DNA of 50,628 nucleotides, taken from assembly GCA_947503105.1 (NCBI GenBank), contig CANNCM010000007.1, forward strand, positions 1 through 50,628, written 5' to 3'. The notes under the pieces were generated by a model that saw only the letters and a list, made by a program, of their open reading frames with translations, was not told where the DNA came from and searched no databases. Every line of letters begins with the position of its first letter. The first letter of the stretch is position 1. Below are positions 23,458-33,272 of this stretch, piece after piece. Both the position numbers and the translations under genes were made by a program. Source of the DNA: an uncultured Flavobacteriaceae bacterium. Its GTDB lineage: Bacteria > Bacteroidota > Bacteroidia > Flavobacteriales > Flavobacteriaceae.

Positions 23458-26400
23458 TTAGCGTTTTAGTGTAAAATGACCAGCTAATTCCTTTTTGTTT
23501 CCTGAGATGACGTCGGTATATTCAAATGTAAACCAATAATCTGTTGAAGGCATAGGTTCTCCATTGTAGATTCCATCCCAACCTCTTCCTGCAGGTGAAA
23601 TTTGCTTAAGTAATTTACCGTATCTATCAAAGATATGAATTTTTGCGTTGGGTTGGTTTGCAAAAGCAATAATATTCCAAGTGTCATTGTATCCGTCTTG
23701 ATTTGGTGTAAAAAATTTGGGATAGTCAAATACAAAAACAGGAATATTTTGAGTTCCACATCCATTTGCATCACGGACATTGATAATATGCTCTCCAGGT
23801 GTTACTCCAACAAATAAACCAGAATTACTCCAAGGCCCATTATCAAGACTATATTCATAGTTGCCTTGTCCTGTGGCAGTACTTTCAATAATGTGTGTGC
23901 TGGCAAAAGGCTCAGAAATGACTTCTGCTGTTACTTCTGGAGGTGAACTTTCAATTACGGTAAATATTTCTGCTGGAGAACCGCACTGCGTTGGGAGTAA
24001 AGTATCAAAAACTTCTAGGGTGTAGATGCCGCCTTGAATAGGTTCAAAGTTTGGGCCTGTTTCTAGAACTTCCCCATTACTATTTGACCACACAAAAGTA
24101 TAATCTGTTGTTTGTAAATTACTGTAAATTATTAGGGGGTCTATTATTTCAGTGCCGTTGGTGTTCACACACAAAAGATACTCTTCGTCCAGAGTAATAG
24201 AAGGTAATGGATCAATTTTTAAAACTAAAGGCGCTATAGAAAAACAATCTGTTGTTGTGTTTTCTAATCGTGTATAAATTATTTGTGGGTTTGTAGTATT
24301 GACAAATTGTAACGGTAATGGGTTTATCCCTTGTTGTGCGTCACTTTCAGATGCATAATAACGCACTTCAAAAATTGCAGAATCTAATCCATTAAGGATT
24401 GATGAATTTTGAGTTTGTAAGTCAAATTCTACGCTATCATTGGCTGTATTGTTGTCATTTTCAACATTATCATCACAGCGTATAAAATCCTCTAGAGGAG
24501 GTATAATTGGTAGTGGATTGACAATTAATTCTACATTTCCTGTAGAATAGCACCCTGTGATCAAGCTTTCAATACGAAAAATGAGAGTTTGCGTATTTGG
24601 TATCGTATTGACAAACAAATTTCCAATAGCATTTGAAGCATTTTCAGCATCATTTTGATTGGTATAATAACTCACAATCATGTCTGTTTGAGTTCCAATT
24701 ATTTCTACATCTAAACCTGTTAAATCAAAAGTTTGTAAACCATCAGCGTCATCATCACAGACATACACAGGGTTTGGAATATTGATTTCTGGATTTTGTT
24801 CTACCGTTAGTGTGAAATTTACATTGGTAATATAACACGCTGTAACATCGGGGTCGTTATTTTGAATTTCTTCACGCACGAAAATTGTTTGTTCATTGTT
24901 TACTGTGTGTGGACTCGTCAATGGGTTGAGGCCCAAATCTGCATCTTCTTGTGTGGCATGATAACTAATGATGATATCACTCGCGGCTTGTGACCCTAGA
25001 ACAAAGGGGTCGTAATCGGTCAAAACTACTTCGGCAATACCTGGCGTGTCTGTACATAAAATATCGTCGGGAACGTCATTGAATTCTGGAACTGGGACGA
25101 CTTCTAGAAGCATGGTATTGATCCCAAAACAATCATTACCCCGTTCAATTCTAAGAAATACAGTTTGCAGATTTGGAACTTCGCTTATGTATTCGTTTGG
25201 CAATTGATTGGTTTCCAACAAAGCATCATTTTCAGAAACATAATAAGCAATATCTAATTGATTAGCATCGGAAATATCATTATCTGGATTTGCAACAATG
25301 AGCGAAAGAATATAAGCGTTAGCATCACTTAATGTAAAGAGCCCCAAACCATCATAATCGTTGCCATTCATCTCGCTATTATCACAAACGATGAGCCTTG
25401 CATCTTCAGGAATAGGATTAAAAATGGTTTCTAAATAAAAATAAGAGGTGGAATAGCAAGTCGTTGCTATATTTTCGACTCTAGTATAAATAGTTTGTAA
25501 AGGCGAAGTGTTTACAAAGTTTGTTGGGTCTGGTATTGCATTTATATTACCCTCCAAATCTTCTTGTGTGAGATGAAAACTGAGCGTATAATTTGTAGGA
25601 TCATCGCCAACAATAATATTTTCGGCAGCTTCCTCTAGATTGTATATACTTATTCCATCTTGAATATTGTCAATATCACATTGTACAAGCGGCACATTTG
25701 TAATTAAGTTCGGTAAAGGGTTAACAATTATATTGTATGTCCCGATAGATGTACAACCTGAGTACACATTGTTCGTCAATAACGCGTATATCGTTTGATT
25801 TTGACTTGTGTTTGAATAAGGGTCTGTAATTGGGTTGATTCCGTCCTGTGCATCTTCCAAACTCGTATGGTGAGTAATGGTCACATTTTGGCCATTTGCG
25901 ATTTCAGCATTTAGACTTTGCAAATTAAATACTTCTGTCAGATCTCCTGCATTTGTGTAGTCACACTGAATGTATTCAATTCCAGCTGGAGGTGGTATTG
26001 GAGTATCATAGACATTGATATTAAAAGAGGTGGTCTCAAAACAATTGCTGTTTTCATTATTTTCAATACGAACAAAAATTTCTTCTGTTCGATCTGTATT
26101 TTGATAGGGTAAGGCAATTGCATTTGTGTTATTCTCTGCATCTTCTAGCAAGTGGTGGAAACTAATCGTAAAATCACTAGGATTTTGATTGTCAAGGACT
26201 TGTGTTTGAGTTTCAATAAAATCAAAAAGCCATACACCATCATTATTATCATCACATTCAAATAGATCATCAGCAGTATTTGCAGTAGGAGTTGCACTGA
26301 TGTTTACTGTAAATTCTGTAGTATCATAACAATCTGTGTTGAGATTGTTTTCAATTCGAGCAAAGACTACATATGAAAATGGTGTTGTATTGTAATAGGG

Positions 26401-28407
26401 TGAAGTAATGGGATTCTGTTTGTTATTTGCATCAACTTGGCTTAGGTGGTAGGAAACACTAAAAAGCGCAGCATCTTGTACCCCTAAAACATCTGAATTA
26501 TAGTCTGAAAGGGTCAATTCGCGTTGGCCATTGGCCGCATTTCCATCCTCTAGATTATCGCATTCTTCAACGGTCGAAACTGCATTGGCTGTTGGAGTGT
26601 CAAAAACATTGATTGTAAAAGATGTTATATCGAAACAATTGGTGTTATTATTATTTTCAATACGAACAAAAATTTCTTCTGTAGGATTTGTATTTTGATA
26701 GGGTAGCGTGATTTCATTTATATGGGCTTCTGCATCGTCAAGATTAGAATGAAAAGAGATTGAAAAAACTGTGGGATCCTGTCCATTGAATATGTCGTCT
26801 AGAGATTCTTGAAATGTAAAGGATGAAATTCCATCATTATTGACATCACAAATAAAAAGATCGTCTGTAGGGAACGCGGTTGGGCTTAAACTGATAATAA
26901 TATCTTCCGTAAAAGTAACAACCTCTGTGCCTGCGGTAATTTCTGCAGAAACAGTGTAAGTGCCAGGGTTTGAAAACGTATAAGTCGGGCTATTGTCGTT
27001 TGATGTTCCTATGCCATCACCAAAATTCCAAGCGATACTATCAAAAGTTTGAGTGCTATTGACATTGAATTCTGTTTCTTGACCGACACACGAATTTTCG
27101 AGTTGTATGGAGGCCAAGAAAAACGATTGTATAAATGGTGGAAGACCAATATTTGAAAATGTACCAGGAGCAAGTTGCATCTGATATGGGACATAATTTG
27201 AGTCAACTCCAGCGGAGTCGGGATCATTAATAACGTCTAAAGATTGCGAATCTTCTGTATTTGCAACATAAATTTTTCCGTCAGGGCCTAGTTGTAATGC
27301 TCCAATAAAGTTAAAACCATTAAAAACCATAAAATTTGTTGATGCAGGATCTGTTGCATTTAAGTCAAATTGAAAGACAGAATTACTTCCAGAAACGTAT
27401 AATTTTGAAGAGTCTGGCGAAAATTCAACGCCATAAGGCCCCGAATTTGGTAATAAGTTTACAGGGTTTGATAATGTTCCCGAACTATTATCAAAATCAT
27501 ACAACCAAACTCCACCTGAATTGTTGGAAAATCCACCTGGTTGATTACCGTTTTGACGATGACATACAGCAATTTTAGAACCGTCGGGAGAGGCCTTCAT
27601 ATATCCAATACTGTTTCTTCTGTAGCCCTCAAACGCGATTAATGGGGTAATATTTGTAACCACAGGCGTTGTGTTTACTCCAGATGCATCGACCCGAAAA
27701 GCGTAAAAGTTATCTATAAAATGTGTCAGCACCCAATAGGATTGTTTATCGCTATGTTCTACAGCCGTAATTTTCTCTGAACATTTATAACTTTCTTCAT
27801 CTTGTTCGTTGGGATTATAGGTTACAAGTTGCACATTTTTTTCAGCGGAAACGACGTCGCCATTACCACTGTTGAGTGTTAAATCAACTAATGAATATGC
27901 AAAACCATTATTGAAGCCGTCGTCTGCATCTGGCACACCTCCATTGCTGTCATAATCAGTCAAGGGGTTACCAAATTCATCTGCTGGTCCTTGATTTGGA
28001 AACGCAAAAGCATTTTGATGATGAGGTTCATCTACTGTAAAAATATAATATTGATTAGGATCACCTGGTTTTGGAACAATAAGACCAGATGAAGTACTCG
28101 AGGGATCGCCCATCAACCCTAAATTAGGATTTGAATTATAATTTGCATTGGGCATGATGTTGTGATTTTTATCCCAAACATTTCTACCGTCTGTATAAAA
28201 TAATAAATTCCCATTAAAGTCAGAGATAGAAGAACATCCTTCATTGGTACTAATGGTTATTGCTGCATCTGTAGTATTTGAAACGGTTCCAGTATCAACA
28301 TCAAAAATAAGACCTGCGCCACTGCCAAAATACCAGTGGGAGGCTTCAGCTTGGGCAAATCCAATTGTGCTCATTAGCATGAGACTAACAAATAATTTAA
28401 TTCTCAT
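23458..28407 (-). CDS. Giant T9SS type B secreted protein with PKD domain and nine repeated modules
   Basis: 1649 residues from the ATG at 28407; the TTG at 28428 lies in the promoter box. A signal peptide ends SMSTIGFAQ-like at about residue 19. Residues 25-430 resemble a beta-propeller (PDGSKIAVCHRQNG, SPDSSKLYVSGSN, LGPDGKIYVANTED). A PKD domain follows (FDSIAWNFGDGIGTSNDNSP, YTFSNPGTYTVSAEI). About 510-1390 holds nine ~95-residue modules, each opening with a Cys-Asp pair (LFICD, VEECD, LFECD, IQCDY, LVQCD, IVCD, LCTD, VCDDD, IRCDD), then IS(F/Y)H...DA...NPI and TIF.R(I/V)EN. An Ig-like part precedes the type B sorting domain (YPKFFTPNQDGYNDTWNI, IHIFDRYGKLLKQIS). I expect a surface protein linked to adhesion or gliding; this is inferred from the family. 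Confidence 0.88.
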   Translation of the reverse strand: MRIKLFVSLMLMSTIGFAQAEASHWYFGSGAGLIFDVDTGTVSNTTDAAITISTNEGCSSISDFNGNLLFYTDGRNVWDKNHNIMPNANYNSNPNLGLMGDPSSTSSGLIVPKPGDPNQYYIFTVDEPHHQNAFAFPNQGPADEFGNPLTDYDSNGGVPDADDGFNNGFAYSLVDLTLNSGNGDVVSAEKNVQLVTYNPNEQDEESYKCSEKITAVEHSDKQSYWVLTHFIDNFYAFRVDASGVNTTPVVTNITPLIAFEGYRRNSIGYMKASPDGSKIAVCHRQNGNQPGGFSNNSGGVWLYDFDNSSGTLSNPVNLLPNSGPYGVEFSPDSSKLYVSGSNSVFQFDLNATDPASTNFMVFNGFNFIGALQLGPDGKIYVANTEDSQSLDVINDPDSAGVDSNYVPYQMQLAPGTFSNIGLPPFIQSFFLASIQLENSCVGQETEFNVNSTQTFDSIAWNFGDGIGTSNDNSPTYTFSNPGTYTVSAEITAGTEVVTFTEDIIISLSPTAFPTDDLFICDVNNDGISSFTFQESLDDIFNGQDPTVFSISFHSNLDDAEAHINEITLPYQNTNPTEEIFVRIENNNNTNCFDITSFTINVFDTPTANAVSTVEECDNLEDGNAANGQRELTLSDYNSDVLGVQDAALFSVSYHLSQVDANNKQNPITSPYYNTTPFSYVVFARIENNLNTDCYDTTEFTVNISATPTANTADDLFECDDNNDGVWLFDFIETQTQVLDNQNPSDFTISFHHLLEDAENNTNAIALPYQNTDRTEEIFVRIENNENSNCFETTSFNINVYDTPIPPPAGIEYIQCDYTNAGDLTEVFNLQSLNAEIANGQNVTITHHTSLEDAQDGINPITDPYSNTSQNQTIYALLTNNVYSGCTSIGTYNIIVNPLPNLITNVPLVQCDIDNIQDGISIYNLEEAAENIIVGDDPTNYTLSFHLTQEDLEGNINAIPDPTNFVNTSPLQTIYTRVENIATTCYSTSYFYLETIFNPIPEDARLIVCDNSEMNGNDYDGLGLFTLSDANAYILSLIVANPDNDISDANQLDIAYYVSENDALLETNQLPNEYISEVPNLQTVFLRIERGNDCFGINTMLLEVVPVPEFNDVPDDILCTDTPGIAEVVLTDYDPFVLGSQAASDIIISYHATQEDADLGLNPLTSPHTVNNEQTIFVREEIQNNDPDVTACYITNVNFTLTVEQNPEINIPNPVYVCDDDADGLQTFDLTGLDVEIIGTQTDMIVSYYTNQNDAENASNAIGNLFVNTIPNTQTLIFRIESLITGCYSTGNVELIVNPLPIIPPLEDFIRCDDNVENDNNTANDSVEFDLQTQNSSILNGLDSAIFEVRYYASESDAQQGINPLPLQFVNTTNPQIIYTRLENTTTDCFSIAPLVLKIDPLPSITLDEEYLLCVNTNGTEIIDPLIIYSNLQTTDYTFVWSNSNGEVLETGPNFEPIQGGIYTLEVFDTLLPTQCGSPAEIFTVIESSPPEVTAEVISEPFASTHIIESTATGQGNYEYSLDNGPWSNSGLFVGVTPGEHIINVRDANGCGTQNIPVFVFDYPKFFTPNQDGYNDTWNIIAFANQPNAKIHIFDRYGKLLKQISPAGRGWDGIYNGEPMPSTDYWFTFEYTDVISGNKKELAGHFTLKR

Positions 28408-28425
28408 CGATTGAATTTGTGCTTT

Positions 28426-28433
28426 CAAATTTA
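28426..28433 (-). promoter_or_regulatory. Promoter of the T9SS type B operon, -7 box TAAATTTG
   Basis: TAAATTTG fits TAnnTTTG and ends 19 bases before the ATG at 28407. It overlaps the TTG that would otherwise give a longer protein, so it decides the start. Confidence 0.6.
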
Positions 28434-28503
28434 AAACATTATGACTTTCTCTGCTAATTATTTACATAAAATTACAGGCCTCTTAGAAGTAGTTTGAAAA
28501 GTA

Positions 28504-29328
28504 CTATAAGTCTCTTTTTTGAAGTAATTTGTAAGAAAAATAAATAAATATCAAGGTCCAAATTCCAACAATAAGAAGGGTTTCAAAATGTACTGCATAG
28601 TCATAGTCCAAACTATTTTTTTCAGGAAATTTTGACATTGCTATGCGCTGAAAAGGTTGTTTTATTAAATTCGACATTGAAGTCAATGGAAAGAAATTTT
28701 GAATTTTTGTAGCTAATTCCATATTCGATTTCCAAGCAATTAACCCAAAAACAATCCACTCAAAAATAAATTCTACAAAAAGAAAGGCCAATGCAAAAGC
28801 CGAACGTTTTGCAAGAACACCTAGAAATAAACAGAATGAAAAGAACCCAACAAGCTTTAAAAAATAGGCAGGTAAATATTCTATTTCTCTAATGATAATA
28901 CTAAACTCATTATAGCTCGAATATATAAGGCCAAGGATCAAAGAAATCACAAAAATGATAACTGTCGATACAAGTGAGAAAAATAAAATGGCATAAAATT
29001 TTGAAAGGATAAATTCTTTTTTGCTCAAACCATCAATTAGGTTTTGTTTCAAGGTTTTGTTGCTGTATTCGTTTCCAATCATAGACACCACCACAATGGC
29101 GAAAAAGAATTTGAATAAGGCAGAAAAAAAGGTGGTTACATGCCAAACTAATGGAAAATTAAAAATTCCAAGTTCTCCAAGTTCTAAGGTAAAAAATCCA
29201 AAAAAGTTAATTTTAATTGAAGACAAAACAATAACACAAAGCGGCAAAATAAATGATATAAATATCAGTATTTTACTCGTTCGATTGAGAAGTAGTTTTT
29301 GAAGTTCGAGTTGTAGAAGCCGTATCAT
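28504..29328 (-). CDS. ABC-2 type transporter permease
   Basis: 274 residues with about six hydrophobic segments, the first at residues 20-40 (ILIFISFILPLCVIVLSS). NEYSNKTLKQNLIDGLSKKE is the conserved cytoplasmic motif of NatB/CcmB-like ABC-2 permeases. It overlaps the ATPase gene by one base at 29328, so the two are made together. It would form the membrane half of an exporter. The substrate cannot be told. Confidence 0.85.
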   Translation of the reverse strand: MIRLLQLELQKLLLNRTSKILIFISFILPLCVIVLSSIKINFFGFFTLELGELGIFNFPLVWHVTTFFSALFKFFFAIVVVSMIGNEYSNKTLKQNLIDGLSKKEFILSKFYAILFFSLVSTVIIFVISLILGLIYSSYNEFSIIIREIEYLPAYFLKLVGFFSFCLFLGVLAKRSAFALAFLFVEFIFEWIVFGLIAWKSNMELATKIQNFFPLTSMSNLIKQPFQRIAMSKFPEKNSLDYDYAVHFETLLIVGIWTLIFIYFSYKLLQKRDL

Positions 29329-30221
29329 TATTGATCTGTGAGTTGTAAGAATTGTTCTTCCAAACTTTCCTTTCGTTTTACAAAATGCGTCAAAATTATG
29401 TTGTGCTCATATAACATTTGAACAAATTCTTCCGCTTCTAAAGGTTCTGCAAGAAATGCAGTAATCATTCCATTTTCTTGTTTATGATTGGCAATTTTTG
29501 AATGTTTTTCAATCACTTCCAAAAGAGCTTTTTCTTGATTACTTTTCATTTCAAAAAAACCATGACTAGAAATCATTTCATCGACGCGACCCGCATATAA
29601 TTTTACTCCTTTTCTGAGGACAACAACGTGGGTGCATACTTTTTCTACTTCATCAAGCAAGTGTGAAGCCAAAAGTATGGTTGTTCCTTTTTGAGCAATA
29701 CCTTTTATGATTTCTCGTATTTGATGAATGCCTTGTGGATCTAAGCCGTTTGTGGGTTCGTCCAAAATTAAAACTTCAGGATCATTGAGTAGAGCAGAAG
29801 CAATGGCAAGGCGCTGTTTCATTCCTAATGAAAAAGTACTAAAAGAACTGTCTTTGCGATCCAATAATCCGACTGTTTCCAAGACCTTTTCTATGGCCGA
29901 TAAAGGAACCCCTTTAATTTTACAAACCAATTTTAAATTTTGATAAGCAGACATATAAGGGTAAAAGTTTGGACGTTCAATAATAGCGCCTACTTTTTTT
30001 AAAGCATTATGCGTATCCATTGTGCCGCCAAACCAACTGTAACTGCCAGAGGTTTTATTGACAACGTTTAGGAGCATCCCCAAAGTTGTAGATTTTCCAC
30101 TGCCATTGGGACCTAGAATTCCATAAATATTGCCTTTTTCTATAGAAAAAGTGAGGTCACTGACGGCGGTGAGATAGCCAAATTTTTTGGTGATATGTTT
30201 TAAGCTAAGAATGGATTCCAA
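29328..30221 (-). CDS. ABC transporter ATP-binding protein
   Basis: 297 residues from a TTG start at 30221. Walker A is GPNGSGKST at 37-45, the signature is SLGMKQR at 131-137, and Walker B is LILDEPTNGLD at 151-161. About 80 residues at the C-terminus carry no ATPase motif, as in bacitracin- or gliding-type exporters (GldA-like and BcrA-like). It powers the permease encoded next to it. No clear promoter was seen in the 53 bases before the start; the neighbour upstream is on the same strand. Confidence 0.93.
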   Translation of the reverse strand: MESILSLKHITKKFGYLTAVSDLTFSIEKGNIYGILGPNGSGKSTTLGMLLNVVNKTSGSYSWFGGTMDTHNALKKVGAIIERPNFYPYMSAYQNLKLVCKIKGVPLSAIEKVLETVGLLDRKDSSFSTFSLGMKQRLAIASALLNDPEVLILDEPTNGLDPQGIHQIREIIKGIAQKGTTILLASHLLDEVEKVCTHVVVLRKGVKLYAGRVDEMISSHGFFEMKSNQEKALLEVIEKHSKIANHKQENGMITAFLAEPLEAEEFVQMLYEHNIILTHFVKRKESLEEQFLQLTDQ

Positions 30222-30274
30222 TAGGTTGGTGTTTGTAAACTAGACGATAAAAATATAAATATGTTACAATTTTT

Positions 30275-30781
30275 TTAATTCCAATGTTCATCAAAATTGA
30301 GTTCATCGTAATCATCCAACCGATAATTGTCATTATCATGATCAAAAGATTGGTCGGCTTCAAACTGTTTTTCGGGCACCTGAGATGGTACTTGGCCACA
30401 AACAAACATAAGATTGGGGTAATCTGTGCCTTGTGCTTCTTCAGCAATCTCTCCCAATTCAACCAAAAACGTCCACATATTTAAAAAGTCGTAAATAAAA
30501 ATAAGTTTGGTTTGATCTTCATCAACAACATCTTCAATAGTGGTTTCGTTCATCAATCGAATATCTTCGTTTTCGCCCATATCAAACAAAGCAATTTCTT
30601 GGCCTTGATGCCATTCATCATTACTGACATAAAAAGAAGCCATTTCACTTCCATCAAAACCAAAGGATTGAGTAAGTACGTTAAATAGGTCTTCAAAAGT
30701 GTCCGTTTTTCGGATTTCTATATCTCGAAAAATATCTTCTTTGCTGTCGTGATCTAATATCGCTCTAAATCTGTAAATCAT
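30275..30781 (-). CDS. Plasmid pRiA4b ORF-3-like family protein
   Basis: 168 residues. The N-terminal 130 match the pRiA4b ORF-3 family: YRFRAILDHDSKEDIFRDIE, FEDLFNVLTQSFGFDGSEMA, FYVSNDEWHQGQEI and KLIFIYDFLNMWTFLVELGE. The C-terminal 25 residues are very acidic and include DHDNDNYRLDDYDE. The biochemical function of the family is not known. The gene sits 9 bp downstream of the heme A synthase gene on the same strand, so it is probably cotranscribed. Confidence 0.85.
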   Translation of the reverse strand: MIYRFRAILDHDSKEDIFRDIEIRKTDTFEDLFNVLTQSFGFDGSEMASFYVSNDEWHQGQEIALFDMGENEDIRLMNETTIEDVVDEDQTKLIFIYDFLNMWTFLVELGEIAEEAQGTDYPNLMFVCGQVPSQVPEKQFEADQSFDHDNDNYRLDDYDELNFDEHWN

Positions 30782-30790
30782 AATTTTTTA

Positions 30791-31831
30791 TTAGTAAGCA
30801 ATGGCTTTGTTAATGGTTCTTTTTTGGTATAATACTTCTAGTAAAATATACATTTGTATTCCGAATAAAATAGAGGCAATCACCAAATGCAGGGGTTGAC
30901 TCAAAAATGGAAAATCAAAATAATACATCAAAATCCCAGTAAAAACCTCCAAAATAATACACCCCAAAACGAGCTTTATTTTGTTGTATCCTAAATTAAA
31001 TGTTCTATTGCTATACCACAAATACCCATTGATGAAAAGCACCAATATTGATGTCGATCGGTGTATGTAAAAATCAAGTTCTGGTTGTGCCAGCCAAAGT
31101 GATTTTTCGTAACCTATCATTTTAGTTTGTTCATCTACAAATTGACGTACTTGTGTTCCAAGTACAATTTGAATCAATGTGAGTATGATACCTACAAAAA
31201 GGAGCTTATGAAAAAGGGAGTGGTAACGTTGAATTTTAAAAGTTGTTTTGGTCGCAAAGATCAAATACAAAATAAAGGCAACGATAAGCAATGCCATAAC
31301 CATATGAACGGTGATTTTATATGGGGCTAAATTAGAATCTACAACAGTTTTTCCTAGCCATGCCTGGAATCCCATGCCAAAAAGTGTGAGCCATGCAATG
31401 CTTGTAATCCACTTATTTTTCTTAAAAAACCATAGTGACCATATTCCTAAAACAAGAATGGGTAGCCCCGAGAATGCACCAATCAACCTGTTAATGTACT
31501 CCACCCATGTGTGTACAGGGTTATAAATCGCATAATCGTGAGTGCTGTAGAGTTCCCAGTTGCTGCTGTTGTAGGTTTCGGCACTTGTAAAATCTTTTTT
31601 GGCGACCATGAATTGTTCACTATCGATTAGGATCATCATGCCTTTTTCATAGCTGTGATTGGGCTGAAAAAGCAGTTCAGATTCCTGAGTAGGTGGAATA
31701 TAATATCCAAAACATTTTGGCCAGTCGGGACAACCCATTCCAGATCCAGTCATTCTAACAATGGCTCCAGCTATGATGACTAAATAGATAAGCACAAGCG
31801 CTATTTTTGATAAAGTTCTAAAGTTTTTCAT
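30791..31831 (-). CDS. ctaA: Heme A synthase, COX15/CtaA family
   Basis: 346 residues with eight predicted membrane segments. It oxidises heme O to heme A for cytochrome oxidase, in the inner membrane. The first segment holds AGAIVRMTGSGMGCPDWPKC, the family hallmark, with the paired Cys. HTWVEYINRLIGAFSG supplies the first heme-ligand His. KITVHMVMALLIV, FYIHRSTSILVLF and QPLHLVIASILFG supply the others. It overlaps the upstream cca gene by four bases (ATGA), so the genes are coupled. Confidence 0.93.
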   Translation of the reverse strand: MKNFRTLSKIALVLIYLVIIAGAIVRMTGSGMGCPDWPKCFGYYIPPTQESELLFQPNHSYEKGMMILIDSEQFMVAKKDFTSAETYNSSNWELYSTHDYAIYNPVHTWVEYINRLIGAFSGLPILVLGIWSLWFFKKNKWITSIAWLTLFGMGFQAWLGKTVVDSNLAPYKITVHMVMALLIVAFILYLIFATKTTFKIQRYHSLFHKLLFVGIILTLIQIVLGTQVRQFVDEQTKMIGYEKSLWLAQPELDFYIHRSTSILVLFINGYLWYSNRTFNLGYNKIKLVLGCIILEVFTGILMYYFDFPFLSQPLHLVIASILFGIQMYILLEVLYQKRTINKAIAY

Positions 31832-33246
31832 GAGGCAGTCGTTAGTCCAAGTTGTGTTCCTTTTTCTAGCATCAAATCATAAGCAGCTTGGTATTCGTTA
31901 GGAATATGTCCTTCCAAAATGGCTTCTTTGATGAATTCTTTAATGATTCCAATTTCGCGACATGGTTTTAATTCAAAGGCTTTCATAATTTCTTCTCCAG
32001 TTACAGGAGGTTGAAAATCTCTGATGCGATCACGTTCTTCAACTTCAATCATTTTCTGTCGAACAAGTTTGAAATTGTTGTGGTATTTTTTGAATTTTCG
32101 AGGGTTTTTGGTGGTGATATCGGCTTCGCAAAGCGTCATCAAATCATCAATATATTCACCAGCATCAAAAACCAACCGACGTACTGCAGCGTCAGTGATA
32201 TTCTCGTTTGATAAAGCAATGGGACGAGAGCTCATAAACACTAGTTTTTGAACATATTTCATTTTGTCGTTCAACGGCATTTTTAGACGTTTAAACAAAT
32301 GATAAACCATTTTGGATCCTTTCAGTTCGTGACCATGAAAAGTCCATCCTACTTTTTTACTGAATTTTTTTGTTGGAGCTTTTCCAATATCATGTAAAAG
32401 CGCTGTCCACCGTAACCAAACATTATCGGTATGTTTGGCAATATTATCAACAACTTCCAAAGTGTGATAAAAATTATCTTTATGACGCTGGCCCTCAACG
32501 TCATCGATTCCTTTCAATGCTGTAATTTCAGGAAGAATAACATCTAAAAGCCCTGTTTTTTCAAGTAATAAAAACCCAATAGATGGCTTAGGGCTCTCCA
32601 AAATTTTATGCAATTCGACAACAATACGTTCTTTGGTGATGATGTTGATTCTCTGAAAATTATCTTTAATGGCTCCTAAAGATTTTGGATCGATTTCAAA
32701 TTCCAATTGCGTTGCAAATCGTACCGCACGAAGCATTCTCAGAGGATCATCACTAAATGTGATATTGGGGTCTAATGGGGTAACAATGCGTTTGTTTTCT
32801 AAATCTTTGATGCCATTAAAAGGATCCAGAAGTGTCCCAAAATTTGAAGCATTTAATCCAATTGCCAAGGCGTTGATGGTGAAATCCCTACGCTTTTGAT
32901 CGTCGTCTAAATTACCATCCTCCACCTCTGGATTTCGACTTTCTTTGCGGTATGATTCTTTTCTCGCTCCAACAAATTCTAGTGCAATAGTTCCGTGGCG
33001 AAGCATGGCCGTACCATAGGTTTTAAAAATACTAACTTTAGATTGATTTGGTAAATTTTTAGCAACTTGCTTGGCGAGTTCAATGCCACTTCCGATGGCT
33101 ACAATGTCTATATCTTGTGCTGTATTGCGATCTAATAAAAAATCACGAACAAAGCCGCCAACAACATAACATTCCATGTCAAGCTCATCTGCAGATTTTG
33201 AGATGATCTTGAAAATGGGATCTTTCAAAGCGTGTTCAAGATTCAT
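31828..33246 (-). CDS. CCA tRNA nucleotidyltransferase / poly(A)-polymerase family protein with HD domain
   Basis: 472 residues. It adds or repairs the CCA end of tRNA. The nucleotidyltransferase start is VVGGFVRDFLLDR (residues 28-40), with catalytic carboxylates in QDIDIVAIG (Asp45, Asp47), then RRDFTINALAIG and DPLRMLRAVRFATQLEF for nucleotide choice. An HD domain follows (ALLHDIGKAPTKKF). The C-terminal half is helical. The ssrA gene here has no encoded CCA, so such an enzyme is needed. It overlaps ctaA by four bases. Confidence 0.92.
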   Translation of the reverse strand: MNLEHALKDPIFKIISKSADELDMECYVVGGFVRDFLLDRNTAQDIDIVAIGSGIELAKQVAKNLPNQSKVSIFKTYGTAMLRHGTIALEFVGARKESYRKESRNPEVEDGNLDDDQKRRDFTINALAIGLNASNFGTLLDPFNGIKDLENKRIVTPLDPNITFSDDPLRMLRAVRFATQLEFEIDPKSLGAIKDNFQRINIITKERIVVELHKILESPKPSIGFLLLEKTGLLDVILPEITALKGIDDVEGQRHKDNFYHTLEVVDNIAKHTDNVWLRWTALLHDIGKAPTKKFSKKVGWTFHGHELKGSKMVYHLFKRLKMPLNDKMKYVQKLVFMSSRPIALSNENITDAAVRRLVFDAGEYIDDLMTLCEADITTKNPRKFKKYHNNFKLVRQKMIEVEERDRIRDFQPPVTGEEIMKAFELKPCREIGIIKEFIKEAILEGHIPNEYQAAYDLMLEKGTQLGLTTAS

Positions 33247-33272
33247 AGACCTTTTGTATTAGTGCAATTTTT

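Noticed and set aside
28504-30221. A gliding-motility GldA/GldF pair
   Set aside because: The ATPase and permease fit general ABC-2 exporters. The sequence does not support a specific gliding role.
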